Source of the DNA: Clostridiales bacterium
GTDB lineage: Bacteria > Bacillota > Clostridia > Peptostreptococcales > JAAYPU01
DNA length: 10,182 nt
Reading direction: 5' to 3'
NCBI GenBank assembly: GCA_012519645.1
Contig: JAAYPU010000010.1
Coordinates: 1-10,182, forward strand
The translations under genes and the position numbers were made by a program. Positions 1 through 6,928 of the stretch are shown here, one piece after another (within the stretch, counting starts at the first letter, position 1; the number at the start of each line of letters is the position of its first letter). The notes under the pieces are model-generated. The model saw nothing but the letters and a program-made list of their open reading frames with translations, was not told where the DNA came from and did no database searches.

Positions 1-207
1 GTCAGGAAAAAGGGCGCAAAGAAGGTGATTGTTGCAATACCTGTATCACCCAGTATTACTCTGTATGTATTAAAGTCCTATGTAGATGAAATCATCTGTC
101 TGCAAATACCTGAACCATTTTACAGTATCGGTACATATTATAATAATTTTGCGGAAATAGATGATGATGAGATCAATGATCTTATAAATAAACTTAAGAA
201 AAATTAA
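1..207 (+). CDS. Phosphoribosyltransferase, C-terminal part (5' end outside window)
   Basis: The reading frame is open from the first base and ends at TAA 205-207, giving 68 residues of a longer protein. The piece GAKKVIVAIPVSPS, followed by a DEIICLQIPEPFYSIGTYY-like stretch and an acidic DDDEINDLI tail, matches the C-terminal end of the predicted phosphoribosyltransferase family in which A(V/I)PV, CL.(T/I)PEPF and 'YY..F..(I/V).D.E' are conserved. The PRPP-binding loop would lie upstream, outside the window, so catalytic competence cannot be judged. A GTG at 25 is internal to the domain and not a credible start. The gene converges on the ATP-grasp gene, with only 16 bases between the two stop codons and no clear terminator in between. 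The substrate is unknown; the family assignment is from remembered motifs. Confidence 0.75.
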   Translation, partial: VRKKGAKKVIVAIPVSPSITLYVLKSYVDEIICLQIPEPFYSIGTYYNNFAEIDDDEINDLINKLKKN

Positions 208-223
208 TATAGCTTTCAGTTGA

Positions 224-1129
224 TTATTCCACTCCATGCTTTAGCTTCAGATACTTATATATCTCCTTAGGGATATTCACATTGCAGCATGATTCCAAAC
301 CTTCAAATCCGGGGGATGAATTCACTTCACAAATCTTAAAATGATCCTTATCGAAAAGTAAATCGATACCTGAAATATCCAGTCCCAATATCCTTGTTAT
401 TTCCATGCCTAACCATTCTATTTCAGGAGTAATAGGATATCTTTCAACTATTCCGCCTGCCGAAAAATTCGACTTGAAATCATCCGTATTAGATCTCCTT
501 TCCATACATCCTACCACGCGTCCGCCTATGGTAAACACCCTCAAATCTCTTCCGAAACTAGTCTTAATGAATTCTTGAATAATAATATTGACCTGCGGAT
601 TAGTTGCTTCTATAAGCTGGAATAAATTATTGCAGGATTGTTTATCTTTAACCAGATGAACGCCTTTTCCCTGTGTACCTGACAAGGTCTTAATAACTGC
701 CGGAAAACCGATATACTTTTCTATTAGATTTACATCCACAGGAAATTTTACAAGCATTGTTTTTGGTACCGGCAGATTGCTTTGTGCCAGAATTTGATGA
801 GTATATAGCTTGTCCTTTACAATATCAATACTTACCGAGTTATTATAACATGGTACACCCAATCTCTCTAAATGCCTGATAACCGCTAAAGCAAAATAAG
901 TAGTTCCTGCCCCCATTCTTGGCAACACAAAATCGGGAAGTGCAGTAAGCTTATCATCGACGAGAACACTTTTTCGGTCCTCTTTTGTAACGACTAAATC
1001 TATCTGTTCAGGTTTAAGAACATGCAGTTCTATAGAATTCTTTTCTGCTTCTTCTACAAATCTGTTGATTTCGTATAATTCCGGCTTCAATTCTGAATCG
1101 TTGGCTTTATAAATGATCCACCCTAACAT
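224..1129 (-). CDS. RimK-family ATP-grasp ligase (alpha-L-glutamate ligase type)
   Basis: A 301-residue protein with the ATP-grasp layout of the RimK/LysX/MptN group. These enzymes use ATP to form an acyl-phosphate and join an amino acid, often glutamate, to a carboxyl group. Visible landmarks are the pre-grasp N-terminus (1-95), VKDKLYTHQIL (104-114), the ATP-binding strand and loop FPAVIKTLSGTQGKGV (142-157), QEFI (185-188), FGRDLRVFTIGGRVVGCMER (192-211), the RSNTDDFKSNFSAGG segment (212-226) and the metal-binding EVNSSPGFEGLE (268-279). All core residues appear intact and the length is normal for RimK. ATG 1127-1129 has AAGGA (complement of 1139-1143) nine bases upstream. The gene is transcribed away from the aromatic operon. 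Ribosomal protein S6 is the substrate of E. coli RimK, but the substrate here cannot be read from the sequence, so no gene symbol is given. Confidence 0.85.
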   Translation of the reverse strand: MLGWIIYKANDSELKPELYEINRFVEEAEKNSIELHVLKPEQIDLVVTKEDRKSVLVDDKLTALPDFVLPRMGAGTTYFALAVIRHLERLGVPCYNNSVSIDIVKDKLYTHQILAQSNLPVPKTMLVKFPVDVNLIEKYIGFPAVIKTLSGTQGKGVHLVKDKQSCNNLFQLIEATNPQVNIIIQEFIKTSFGRDLRVFTIGGRVVGCMERRSNTDDFKSNFSAGGIVERYPITPEIEWLGMEITRILGLDISGIDLLFDKDHFKICEVNSSPGFEGLESCCNVNIPKEIYKYLKLKHGVE

Positions 1130-1156
1130 GCTGTCACATCCTTTACATTTTTTTAA

Positions 1157-1165
1157 ATTATACCA
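1157..1165 (-). promoter_or_regulatory. Extended -10 promoter element for the ATP-grasp gene
   Basis: On the minus strand the complement of 1157-1165 reads TGGTATAAT, a perfect TATAAT preceded by an extended TGn motif. It lies about 30 bases upstream of the start codon, which leaves a short 5' leader carrying the ribosome binding site. No good TTGACA is present 17-18 bases further upstream, consistent with an extended -10 promoter. This is motif reading only. Confidence 0.5.
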
Positions 1166-1291
1166 AAGAAAATTATTTTAAAGGAAAAAAATTTTATACA
1201 TTTTTTGATTTTTTTCTCTATGAATCTTCATATTATCTTCTCACATTCATTATTTCACTTCCATATTATGGAAAAAGGCAGAAAAATTTTC

Positions 1292-1321
1292 TTGACAGTA
1301 TTGTATGAATATAGTTAAAAT
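1292..1321 (+). promoter_or_regulatory. Sigma-A-type promoter of the aromatic operon leader
   Basis: A perfect -35 TTGACA (1292-1297) is followed after 18 bases by TAAAAT (1316-1321). Transcription would start near 1328, about 36 bases upstream of the leader ORF start and about 275 bases upstream of aroF. No comparable promoter is seen between the leader terminator and aroF, so the whole operon probably depends on reading through that terminator. Confidence 0.7.
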
Positions 1322-1363
1322 GAGTTAAACTACTTTTAAAAAAGAAAAAAGGATACTAATATC

Positions 1364-1522
1364 ATGTGTAACGTATTAAAAAAGGAATTTGCAGTAAAAG
1401 AATATTTCTTTTTCTATAACTGGAGCTATTATTTTAGCTTCGGATATTTTTATTGCAAAAAATTAATTAAGTCCTTTTCTAATGAGTTATACAAAGAAAT
1501 CGCTCTATCTTGTACAGTGTAA
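1364..1522 (+). CDS. Aromatic-rich leader peptide of the aro operon (attenuator ORF)
   Basis: A 52-codon ORF starting at ATG 1364, with AAGGA (1349-1353) ten bases upstream, and ending at TAA 1520-1522. Codons 14-30 (1403-1453) read YFFFYNWSYYFSFGYFY: six Phe, six Tyr and one Trp among 17 residues. The tail (CKKLIKSF...SCTV) is unremarkable. The ORF sits between a good promoter and an intrinsic terminator that precedes aroF, exactly where a leader peptide would be expected. The likely role is to sense charged tRNA-Phe and tRNA-Tyr (and perhaps tRNA-Trp) by ribosome stalling. A conventional small protein is possible but less likely given the composition and context. The composition and position are seen directly; the regulatory function is inferred. 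The length is greater than classical enterobacterial leaders such as PheL. Confidence 0.82.
   Translation: MCNVLKKEFAVKEYFFFYNWSYYFSFGYFYCKKLIKSFSNELYKEIALSCTV
1415..1491 (+). promoter_or_regulatory. Putative protector (anti-antiterminator) pairing in the leader
   Basis: TATAACT (1415-1421), lying on the Tyr-Asn-Trp codons in the middle of the aromatic run, is the exact complement of AGTTATA (1485-1491). The second segment overlaps the strand needed for the antiterminator (1479-1487). Pairing would therefore block antitermination, and a ribosome stalled on the aromatic codons would prevent it. It is only 7 bp with a long loop, so it is the weakest of the three proposed leader structures. Confidence 0.4.
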
Positions 1523-1554
1523 TAAATAAATCGATAGTACAGAAGACTCATTAG
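1479..1554 (+). promoter_or_regulatory. Putative antiterminator of the aro operon leader
   Basis: CTAATGAGT (1479-1487) is perfectly complementary over 9 bp to ACTCATTAG (1546-1554). The latter contains half of the terminator's 5' arm plus its loop. The two structures are mutually exclusive. A small inner stem, CTATC (1505-1509) with GATAG (1533-1537), could shorten the loop. The upstream strand lies 26 bases beyond the last aromatic codon, so a ribosome stalled in the aromatic run would leave it free, whereas a translating ribosome would cover it. The complementarity is seen directly; the function is inferred. Confidence 0.6.
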
Positions 1555-1572
1555 TATGAGTCTTCTTTTTTT
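1541..1572 (+). terminator. Intrinsic terminator in the aro operon leader (attenuator)
   Basis: A perfect 10-bp stem, AGAAGACTCA (1541-1550) with TGAGTCTTCT (1557-1566), has a six-base loop in which the outer T and A could also pair. It is followed directly by a T run ending at 1572. It lies downstream of the promoter and leader ORF and 30 bases before the aroF start, so it must be bypassed for the operon to be expressed. There is no upstream gene that it would serve as an ordinary end-of-gene terminator, apart from the leader ORF. Confidence 0.85.
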
Positions 1573-1602
1573 ATCACAAATAAAGTAATGGAGGAATCTA
1601 AA

Positions 1603-2619
1603 ATGCTAATAGTGATGAACAACAATGTACCGCTCAGTGATATTTTAGAGCTGAAAGAAAAACTAATCAAAAACCACGATGTGGAAATCCATGAAAGCAA
1701 GGGGCAAAATTATCACCTTTTAGGAATTGTGGGAGATACCTCAACAATCGATGCCTCATGGATAGAATCGCATCATATTGTAGAAAGACTTATACGCGTT
1801 ACTTCCCCTTATAAAAAAGCAAACCGTCTGTTTAAACCGGAAGACACCATTATTGATATAGACGGTCATAAAATCGGCGGAGAAAATTTCGGTGTCATTG
1901 CAGGACCGTGCTCAATCGAAGACAGAGAGTCCATGATAGACCTTGCGAAACATATCAAGGACTCCGGCGCACATTTTTTAAGAGGCGGAGCGTTTAAACC
2001 AAGAACTTCGCCATACAGCTTTCAGGGATTAGGTGAAGAAGGTATTGAAATGCTTTGTGAAGCAAAAAAAATAACAGGCCTGCCCATAGTAAGTGAAATA
2101 ATGTCTATTGATAAAATTGAATATTTCAATGATAATGTAGATATCATCCAAGTAGGTGCCAGAAATATGCAAAATTTCATGCTGTTAAAGGAATTAGGTA
2201 AAATTAAAACCCCTATTCTGTTGAAAAGAGGGCTCTGTGCGACAATTGAGGAGCTTCTGATGGCAGCAGAATATATTATGTCAGGCGGCAATGACAATGT
2301 CATTCTCTGTGAAAGAGGTATACGCACCTTTGAATCATATACACGCAACACATTAGATATAAGTGCAATTCCTGTTATTAAGAAGCAAAGTCATTTGCCT
2401 GTCATTGTAGATCCCAGTCATGCTTCAGGTGAATGGTGGTTAGTAGAGCCTCTTGCAAAGGCTGCGCTTGCAGTAGGTGCCGACGGAATAATGATTGAGG
2501 TCCACCAGGATCCCCAAAATGCAAAAAGTGACGGACAACAATCCATTAAACCCGATAAATTTGACAACTTGATGCAGACAATTAAATCCATGTCTCAAAT
2601 ATTGAATAAAACCATTTAG
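1603..2619 (+). CDS. aroF: 3-deoxy-7-phosphoheptulonate (DAHP) synthase, Thermotoga-type with N-terminal ferredoxin-like domain
   Basis: Catalyses condensation of phosphoenolpyruvate and erythrose 4-phosphate to DAHP, the first step of the shikimate pathway. The 338-residue product has an N-terminal ferredoxin-like regulatory domain (about 1-70), then a TIM barrel. Landmarks are AGPCSIED (100-107, metal ligand C103), LRGGAFKPRTSPYSFQG (126-142), KRG (208-210), DPSHASG (270-276, H273), E299 and D310. These align with C102, H272, E298 and D309 of the T. maritima enzyme. In that subfamily the N-terminal domain mediates feedback inhibition by Tyr and Phe. I place the start at ATG 1603, because GGAGGA (1590-1595) sits seven bases ahead and the protein then begins MLIVM like its relatives. 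The upstream in-frame ATG at 1588 overlaps that ribosome binding site. This is the first gene of the operon. It has no fused chorismate mutase domain. Confidence 0.95.
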   Translation: MLIVMNNNVPLSDILELKEKLIKNHDVEIHESKGQNYHLLGIVGDTSTIDASWIESHHIVERLIRVTSPYKKANRLFKPEDTIIDIDGHKIGGENFGVIAGPCSIEDRESMIDLAKHIKDSGAHFLRGGAFKPRTSPYSFQGLGEEGIEMLCEAKKITGLPIVSEIMSIDKIEYFNDNVDIIQVGARNMQNFMLLKELGKIKTPILLKRGLCATIEELLMAAEYIMSGGNDNVILCERGIRTFESYTRNTLDISAIPVIKKQSHLPVIVDPSHASGEWWLVEPLAKAALAVGADGIMIEVHQDPQNAKSDGQQSIKPDKFDNLMQTIKSMSQILNKTI

Positions 2620-2629
2620 GGAGGATAAA

Positions 2630-3481
2630 ATGGAAAACCACTTTGATAAAAATATCAGCATAGTAGGATTAGGAGTCATCGGCGGTTCCTTTGCTTATCA
2701 TCTTAAAAATTCTGGCTATAAAAATGTATGGGGCATAGACAAGGATATGGATACAATTTCGGAAGCGGAAAAAACAGGAATGATAGACAGAGGCTTTGTT
2801 GAAGCAGAATATCCTTTGGCTGATTCAGATATTGTCATCATGGCCATATATCCTCAGGATACCGTACAGTTCATAAAGAAATTTATGCACATTTTTAAAC
2901 ATGATGCCATCATTATGGATACCTCCGGTATAAAACGCAATATAGTATATCAAATCCAAGATATCATCAGAGAAGATATTGATTTTATTGGCGGCCATCC
3001 TATGGCAGGTAATGAAGGCATCGGTATTCATTCAGCATCCAAAACTCTTTTTAATAATGCAAACTTTATTTTAACACCTACTTCAAAAAACAAAGAAGAT
3101 AATATAATTGAATTGAAAGCTTTGCTTAAAAATATGGGATTTGGTAAAATATCAGAAATAACTCCTGAAAAACATGATGCCGTAATAGGTTATACCAGCC
3201 AGCTTCCTCATACTATAGCTGCGGCAATAATAAACAGTAATGACGATATGGATATATTAAGATTTACAGGAAACAGCTTTGGCGAATTTACCAGGATCGC
3301 AAAAATGAATGCACCTCTTTGGACTCAATTGATTATGGAAAACAAAGATAACATGATACCTCTCATAGATGCTTTTATCGCCGAAATGAATACAATACGG
3401 AATGTCCTTGCATCCGAAAATGCGGACAGTCTTAGAACCATCTTTGAAACCTGTACTAAAAAGAAAGGGGAAATGAAATAA
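2630..3481 (+). CDS. tyrA: Prephenate dehydrogenase, short form without ACT domain
   Basis: Oxidatively decarboxylates prephenate to 4-hydroxyphenylpyruvate in tyrosine synthesis. The 283 residues start with a Rossmann fold: ISIVGLGVIGGS (9-20, GxGxxG) and GID (35-37), where Asp37 at the end of the second strand suggests NAD+. The HPMAG motif (123-127) carries the conserved active-site His123. The helical C-terminal domain has GYTSQLPH and FGEFTRIAKMNAPLW-type motifs. It stops where longer Gram-positive TyrA proteins, such as the roughly 370-residue Bacillus form, continue into an ACT regulatory domain. Direct allosteric control by tyrosine is therefore less likely, and control may fall to AroF and the leader attenuator. 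The ATG lies ten bases after the aroF stop, with GGGAGGA (2619-2625) overlapping that stop. Arogenate as substrate cannot be excluded. Confidence 0.93.
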   Translation: MENHFDKNISIVGLGVIGGSFAYHLKNSGYKNVWGIDKDMDTISEAEKTGMIDRGFVEAEYPLADSDIVIMAIYPQDTVQFIKKFMHIFKHDAIIMDTSGIKRNIVYQIQDIIREDIDFIGGHPMAGNEGIGIHSASKTLFNNANFILTPTSKNKEDNIIELKALLKNMGFGKISEITPEKHDAVIGYTSQLPHTIAAAIINSNDDMDILRFTGNSFGEFTRIAKMNAPLWTQLIMENKDNMIPLIDAFIAEMNTIRNVLASENADSLRTIFETCTKKKGEMK

Positions 3482-3483
3482 AG

Positions 3484-4542
3484 ATGTATACACTGAATAT
3501 TAATTTACCCGACAAATCTTACCCCATTATCATTGAAAAAGATTTATTCAATTCTATAGATACATTTTTATCTCAATATATAAAAGGAAATAAAGTCGTT
3601 GTTCTGACAGACGAAAATCTCAGCAATATTTATGGGAAAAAATTGCAGAATAAGCTGAATAATTTAAATTCGGAAGTCTATTATATCGTGTTAAAAGCCG
3701 GTGAAGAAACCAAATCTTTGTCTGTCTTGGAAAAAGTATATTCCGAACTGCTATCCTTTGGAATAACAAAAAGCGATTACCTTATTGCCTTCGGAGGCGG
3801 TGTTATCGGAGATTTAACAGGCTTTGCAGCAGCAACTTATTTAAGAGGTATCCCCTTTATTCAAGTTCCTACTTCTTTACTCGCTCAGGTAGATAGCAGT
3901 ATTGGCGGCAAGACGGCAGTCAATCTCCCCCAAGGCAAGAATCTGATCGGCAGTTTTTATCACCCTGAAGCAGTATTCATTGATCCTCAGATGCTGTCCA
4001 CACTCCACCCCCGATATTTGGCAGACGGAATGGCTGAAGTCATTAAATATGGCTGTATTAAAGATACTGAACTATTCGAAATACTTGAAAATATTGATAT
4101 AACAGACCTGATGCAGCATATGGAAAAAATCGTTTATAAATGCTGTAATATAAAAAAATCAATTGTTGAGGAAGATGAAAAGGATGATGGCTCCCGCATG
4201 CTATTAAACTTTGGTCATACCTTCGGTCATGCAATAGAAAAAATATTTTGTTATGAAAAATATACCCATGGTGAAGGTGTTGCAATAGGTATGCATCATA
4301 TTACGAAAAAAAGCGAAGAAATGGGATTAACTGAAATAAATACATCCGAAAGAATCAAAGGTTTATTGGGAAAATATAATCTCCCCGTTTCATTTCCACA
4401 TATCGATGAAAAGTCTCTGTTAGATGCCGTTGCACCGGATAAAAAAAGTCGGGGAAGAATGCTTAACCTTATTTTATTAAAAAAAATAGGCTCCGGTTTT
4501 ATACATACAATTGATAAAAATGATACAATAAACTATATATAA
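3484..4542 (+). CDS. aroB: 3-dehydroquinate synthase
   Basis: Converts DAHP to 3-dehydroquinate, using bound NAD+ and a divalent metal. The 352-residue length is typical. Landmarks are GEETKS (73-78), the NAD-binding GGGVIGDLTGFAAATYLRG (104-122), PTSLLAQVDSSIGGKTAVN (129-147), GKNLIGSFYHP (151-161), GMAEVIKYG (182-190, metal ligand E184), LNFGHTFGHAIE (241-252, metal ligand H245 and the active-site H249) and HGEGVAIGM (262-270, metal ligand H262). All key residues are present. The start lies two bases after the tyrA stop. AGGGGA (3466-3471) is twelve bases upstream inside tyrA, so translation is probably coupled. Confidence 0.95.
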   Translation: MYTLNINLPDKSYPIIIEKDLFNSIDTFLSQYIKGNKVVVLTDENLSNIYGKKLQNKLNNLNSEVYYIVLKAGEETKSLSVLEKVYSELLSFGITKSDYLIAFGGGVIGDLTGFAAATYLRGIPFIQVPTSLLAQVDSSIGGKTAVNLPQGKNLIGSFYHPEAVFIDPQMLSTLHPRYLADGMAEVIKYGCIKDTELFEILENIDITDLMQHMEKIVYKCCNIKKSIVEEDEKDDGSRMLLNFGHTFGHAIEKIFCYEKYTHGEGVAIGMHHITKKSEEMGLTEINTSERIKGLLGKYNLPVSFPHIDEKSLLDAVAPDKKSRGRMLNLILLKKIGSGFIHTIDKNDTINYI

Positions 4543-4575
4543 CAATACTTTTTATTATGAAAGGAGTTTTCTATT

Positions 4576-5862
4576 TTGAAAACCGTAATAATCTCACCGT
4601 CAAATCTGACAGGTGAAATTCGTATTCCTTCTTCAAAAAGTATCGGTCACAGAGCAATTATTTGTGCAGCTTTATCAAATGGAACAACATTACTGGATAA
4701 TATAGGTACATCCCAAGATATCGAAGCAACTTTGGAAGGCATTCAGTCATTAGGAGCCAGAATCAAAAGGATTTCAGACAGCATGGTGCATATTAAGGGC
4801 ATTGATAAAGATAAAATAATAGCTGATACAATAAACTGCCGCGAATCAGGCTCTACTCTTCGTTTTCTGATACCCATAACTGCTGCCCTTACCGACATTC
4901 CTATTACTTTTATCGGTGAAGGCAGGCTGGGCGAAAGACCTCTTACACCCTATTATGAAATATTTCAAAAACAAGGGCTGTCATATTCAACTGATGACGG
5001 CCGTTTGCCTCTTAAAATTAAGGGTTTTTTGAAACCCGGCACCTTTACCCTTAAAGGGAATATCAGCTCCCAATTTATAACCGGGCTATTATTTGCACTT
5101 CCATTATTGAATGCAGACTCTGATATAATTATTACCACGGAATTGGAATCAAAAGGATATATTGACCTTACACTTGATATTTTAAAAAACTTCGGCATTG
5201 ACATAGAAAACAAAGAATATAAAAGCTTTCATATAAAAGGCAACCAAACCTATTCAAATATCGACTACTGTGTTGAAGGAGATTTTTCCCAGGCAGCATT
5301 TTGGATTGCGGCAGGTCTTTTGGGAAATGAAATCCATCTCAAAGGTCTAAATACATCATCACTCCAAGGTGATAAAATCATTTTGGATATTATACAAAGT
5401 ATGGGTGGAAAGCTTAATATTACTGCAGACAGTATCCATATAATACCGTCAGAAACCCATGGCATCCGCATTGATGCCTCGCAGTGCCCTGACTTAGTGC
5501 CTATATTGGCTGTATTAGGTGCTGTCAGCAAAGGGACAACTGAGATCGTAAATGCTGCCCGCCTTCGAATCAAGGAATCCGACCGTCTCGCAGCAACAGC
5601 AAGCGAGCTAAACAAGCTTGGTGCGGATGTTACGGAAACGGAAGACAGCCTGATTATTCGAGGAAAAGAATACTTAAATGGCGGTATAGTCGACAGCTGG
5701 AATGACCACAGGATAGCCATGGCAATGGCAATAGCATCCATAAAGTGCACTTCAACTGTTAAAATCACTAACAGTGATGCCATAAATAAATCATATCCCG
5801 CCTTTTGGGATGATTTTAAAATACTGGGAGGTAATTTAAATGAGCTCAGTCTGGGGAAATAA
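4576..5862 (+). CDS. aroA: 3-phosphoshikimate 1-carboxyvinyltransferase (EPSP synthase)
   Basis: Transfers enolpyruvyl from PEP to shikimate 3-phosphate. The 428-residue protein is full length. Visible residues are SSKSIGHRA (19-27, with K21, S22 and R26 for substrate binding), ESGSTLR (90-96), LGERPLTP (118-125), SSQFITGLL (164-172), D306, RIKESDR (331-337), NDHRIAMA (376-383) and KSYPAFWDDF (405-414). The PEP-site Gly (G92, E. coli G96) is kept, while the position equivalent to E. coli Pro101 is Phe97. Translation starts at TTG 4576 with AAGGAG (4561-4566) nine bases ahead; no better ATG is present. The 33-base gap after aroB is the largest in the operon. The 3' end overlaps aroC by 23 bases. 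Confidence 0.95.
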   Translation: MKTVIISPSNLTGEIRIPSSKSIGHRAIICAALSNGTTLLDNIGTSQDIEATLEGIQSLGARIKRISDSMVHIKGIDKDKIIADTINCRESGSTLRFLIPITAALTDIPITFIGEGRLGERPLTPYYEIFQKQGLSYSTDDGRLPLKIKGFLKPGTFTLKGNISSQFITGLLFALPLLNADSDIIITTELESKGYIDLTLDILKNFGIDIENKEYKSFHIKGNQTYSNIDYCVEGDFSQAAFWIAAGLLGNEIHLKGLNTSSLQGDKIILDIIQSMGGKLNITADSIHIIPSETHGIRIDASQCPDLVPILAVLGAVSKGTTEIVNAARLRIKESDRLAATASELNKLGADVTETEDSLIIRGKEYLNGGIVDSWNDHRIAMAMAIASIKCTSTVKITNSDAINKSYPAFWDDFKILGGNLNELSLGK

Positions 5863-6928
5863 TATAAAAATATCTTTATTTGGAGAATCACATGGCAAAG
5901 GCATCGGAATAATCATTGACGGACTCCCCGCAGGCTTTCGGCTAAATCTTGAAGAAATTGCTTTTGAAATGCAAAGAAGATCTCCGGGAAAAAACAACAC
6001 TTCCACACCCAGAAAGGAAAAAGATTCATTTGAAATCATCAGCGGCTTTTTTGAGGGAAAAACCACAGGGACTCCTCTGTGCTGTATGATATTAAACCAT
6101 GATACCAAATCAGATGACTATGAAAAAACCAGATATTATATGAGACCGGGGCATGCAGACTACACCGGTTATATGAAATATAAAGGCTGCAATGATTTCA
6201 GGGGAGGCGGACACTTTTCGGGAAGATTGACTGCCCCTATAGTTTTCGCCGGAGCAATAGCCAAACAATTCCTTAAGGAAAAAGAAATATACATAGGCAG
6301 TCACGTTCTTGATATATTTGGAATCAAGGATAAAGCCTTTGATGAAACAACTTTATCCCCGGATATGTTTAATGCTCTCGCTCAGAAAGAATACAGCGTA
6401 TTAGATGACATTTCAAGTGAAATGATGAAAAATGCCATTCTGGATGCAAAGAAAGAGGCAGACTCTGTGGGGGGAATTATTGAAACAGCTATAATCAACG
6501 TTCCTGCAGGCATTGGCTCTCCTTTCTTTGATTCCGTTGAAAGCCGTCTTGCAGGTATGATGTTCTCCATACCTGCCGTAAAAGGACTGGAATTCGGCAC
6601 AGGCTTCGATATGGCGCATATGAAAGGCTCGGAAGCCAACGATCAATTTACCATTTCGGGCGGGAAGGTTCAAACAAAAACAAATCATAACGGAGGCATA
6701 CAAGGCGGTATAACCAACGGCATGCCGATCATATTTAAAACTGCATTTAAGCCTACCCCTTCTATTGGGAAAAAGCAGCAATCTTTTGATATAAAGGATA
6801 TGAAGGAAACAGAACTTGAAATTCAAGGACGTCACGATCCGTGTATTGTTTTTCGCGCAGTGCCCGTCACAGAAGCCGGAGCTGCTTTAGTAATATTAGA
6901 TATTCTATTGGAAAAGGATGAATTGTAA
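5840..6928 (+). CDS. aroC: Chorismate synthase
   Basis: Converts EPSP to chorismate, with reduced FMN as cofactor. The 362-residue protein carries the family signatures: FGESHGKGIG (14-23, H18), RRSPG (46-50), MRPGHADYTGY (101-111, H105), RGGGHFSGR (121-129), the GGIQGGITNG motif in the middle, and GRHDPCIVFRAVPV near the C-terminus. The ATG lies within the last codons of aroA in another frame. GGGAGGT (5826-5832) is seven bases upstream, which implies translational coupling. The stop codon shares one base with the ATG of the next gene (TAATG). Which reductase supplies FMNH2 is not shown in the window. Confidence 0.96.
   Translation: MSSVWGNNIKISLFGESHGKGIGIIIDGLPAGFRLNLEEIAFEMQRRSPGKNNTSTPRKEKDSFEIISGFFEGKTTGTPLCCMILNHDTKSDDYEKTRYYMRPGHADYTGYMKYKGCNDFRGGGHFSGRLTAPIVFAGAIAKQFLKEKEIYIGSHVLDIFGIKDKAFDETTLSPDMFNALAQKEYSVLDDISSEMMKNAILDAKKEADSVGGIIETAIINVPAGIGSPFFDSVESRLAGMMFSIPAVKGLEFGTGFDMAHMKGSEANDQFTISGGKVQTKTNHNGGIQGGITNGMPIIFKTAFKPTPSIGKKQQSFDIKDMKETELEIQGRHDPCIVFRAVPVTEAGAALVILDILLEKDEL

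Noticed and set aside
1261..1271. CCATATTATGG palindrome as a repressor operator upstream of the aro promoter
   Set aside because: It is only a 5-bp inverted repeat in very AT-rich DNA, so chance is a sufficient explanation.
1130..1600. T-box riboswitch or other known riboswitch ahead of aroF
   Set aside because: I see no T-box consensus (AGGGTGG.ACCGCG-like) and no specifier-loop arrangement. The aromatic-codon ORF explains the leader better.
1588..1602. Earlier in-frame ATG at 1588 as the aroF start
   Set aside because: It overlaps GGAGGA (1590-1595), which is ideally spaced for ATG 1603, and homologues begin at the MLIV position. The first five codons are the ribosome binding site region.
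2022..2351. 109-codon minus-strand ORF opposite aroF, and similar short antisense ORFs opposite tyrA and aroB
   Set aside because: They are shadows of conserved coding sequence on the other strand, with no independent evidence.
5265..5891. 208-codon minus-strand ORF opposite aroA
   Set aside because: It lies antisense to a well-conserved gene, has no recognisable domain or ribosome binding site, and is explained by the codon pattern of aroA.
6413..6835. 140-codon minus-strand ORF opposite aroC
   Set aside because: It is antisense to conserved chorismate synthase sequence, low in recognisable motifs, and has no supporting signals.
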